Assembly: GCA_029051835.1 (NCBI GenBank)
Contig: JAIDKJ010000289.1
Coordinates: forward strand, 1 to 14,408
Direction: 5' to 3'
Length of the DNA stretch: 14,408 bases
DNA from: Paramuribaculum sp.
GTDB taxonomy: Bacteria > Bacteroidota > Bacteroidia > Bacteroidales > Muribaculaceae
The first letter of the stretch is position 1; every line of letters starts with the position of its first letter. The translations under genes were made by a program, and so were the position numbers. The notes under the pieces were generated by a model. That model ran no database searches. It was not told the DNA's origin and worked only from the letters and a program-made list of their open reading frames with translations. This document shows positions 14,406 through 14,408 of this stretch, piece after piece.

Positions 14406-14408
14406 TTC

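Noticed and set aside
1..14408. CRISPR array, tRNA, rRNA or insertion sequence
   Set aside because: No regularly spaced repeats of CRISPR length, no tRNA-like cloverleaf or rRNA segment and no transposase frame or terminal repeats were seen on either strand.

Overview
The window looks like a Bacteroidales chromosome, possibly Muribaculaceae. The reasons are moderately high GC, promoters with a TAnnTTTG -7 box, little Shine-Dalgarno signal, and an hmuSTUV-type haem-utilisation cluster. The family-level guess is from memory and is weak.

Layout. Positions 3-4990 (+) hold the 3' end of a tightly packed operon: a CobN-like chelatase entering from the left edge, a polytopic membrane protein, an ExbB/TolQ/MotA-like protein and an ExbD-like DUF2149 protein. 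This matches the hmuS-T-U-V order known from Porphyromonas and Bacteroides haem uptake. Positions 5059-7096 (-) hold a WYL-domain regulator, a DEDDh 3'-5' exonuclease and a single-HKD phospholipase-D-superfamily protein. Positions 7291-7764 (-) encode a small HAD-fold protein of the type linked to RNA repair. Positions 7907-8852 (+) encode a small membrane protein overlapping an unrecognised 243-residue protein. Positions 8908-10191 (-) encode an RtcB RNA ligase. A TerB-like gene lies at 10559-11002 (+). A second WYL regulator (11197-12225, -) is divergent from a second RtcB (12604-13803, +), which overlaps a release-factor homologue of the PrfH type (13800-14405, +).

How it fits together. 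From 5059 to 14405 the window is dominated by RNA-processing and RNA-repair functions: two RtcB ligases, PrfH, a DEDDh exonuclease, a PLD-fold protein and a HAD-fold protein, plus two WYL regulators. The most interesting signal is in the promoters. Five promoters share one architecture: an 8-bp arm, 5-bp spacer, 8-bp arm, exactly 8 bp, then the -7 box. Two operator sequences are used. One (arms GTGCGCAA/TTGCGCAC) sits in front of both rtcB genes. The other (arms like ATGTATCG/CGATACAT) sits in front of the first WYL gene itself, the HAD gene and the small membrane-protein gene. I infer two parallel WYL-controlled switches, one for RNA ligation and ribosome repair and one for the nuclease/HAD/membrane genes, together forming a candidate RNA-damage response island. 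Assignment of each regulator to its operator is inference; the shared sequences and spacings are read directly.
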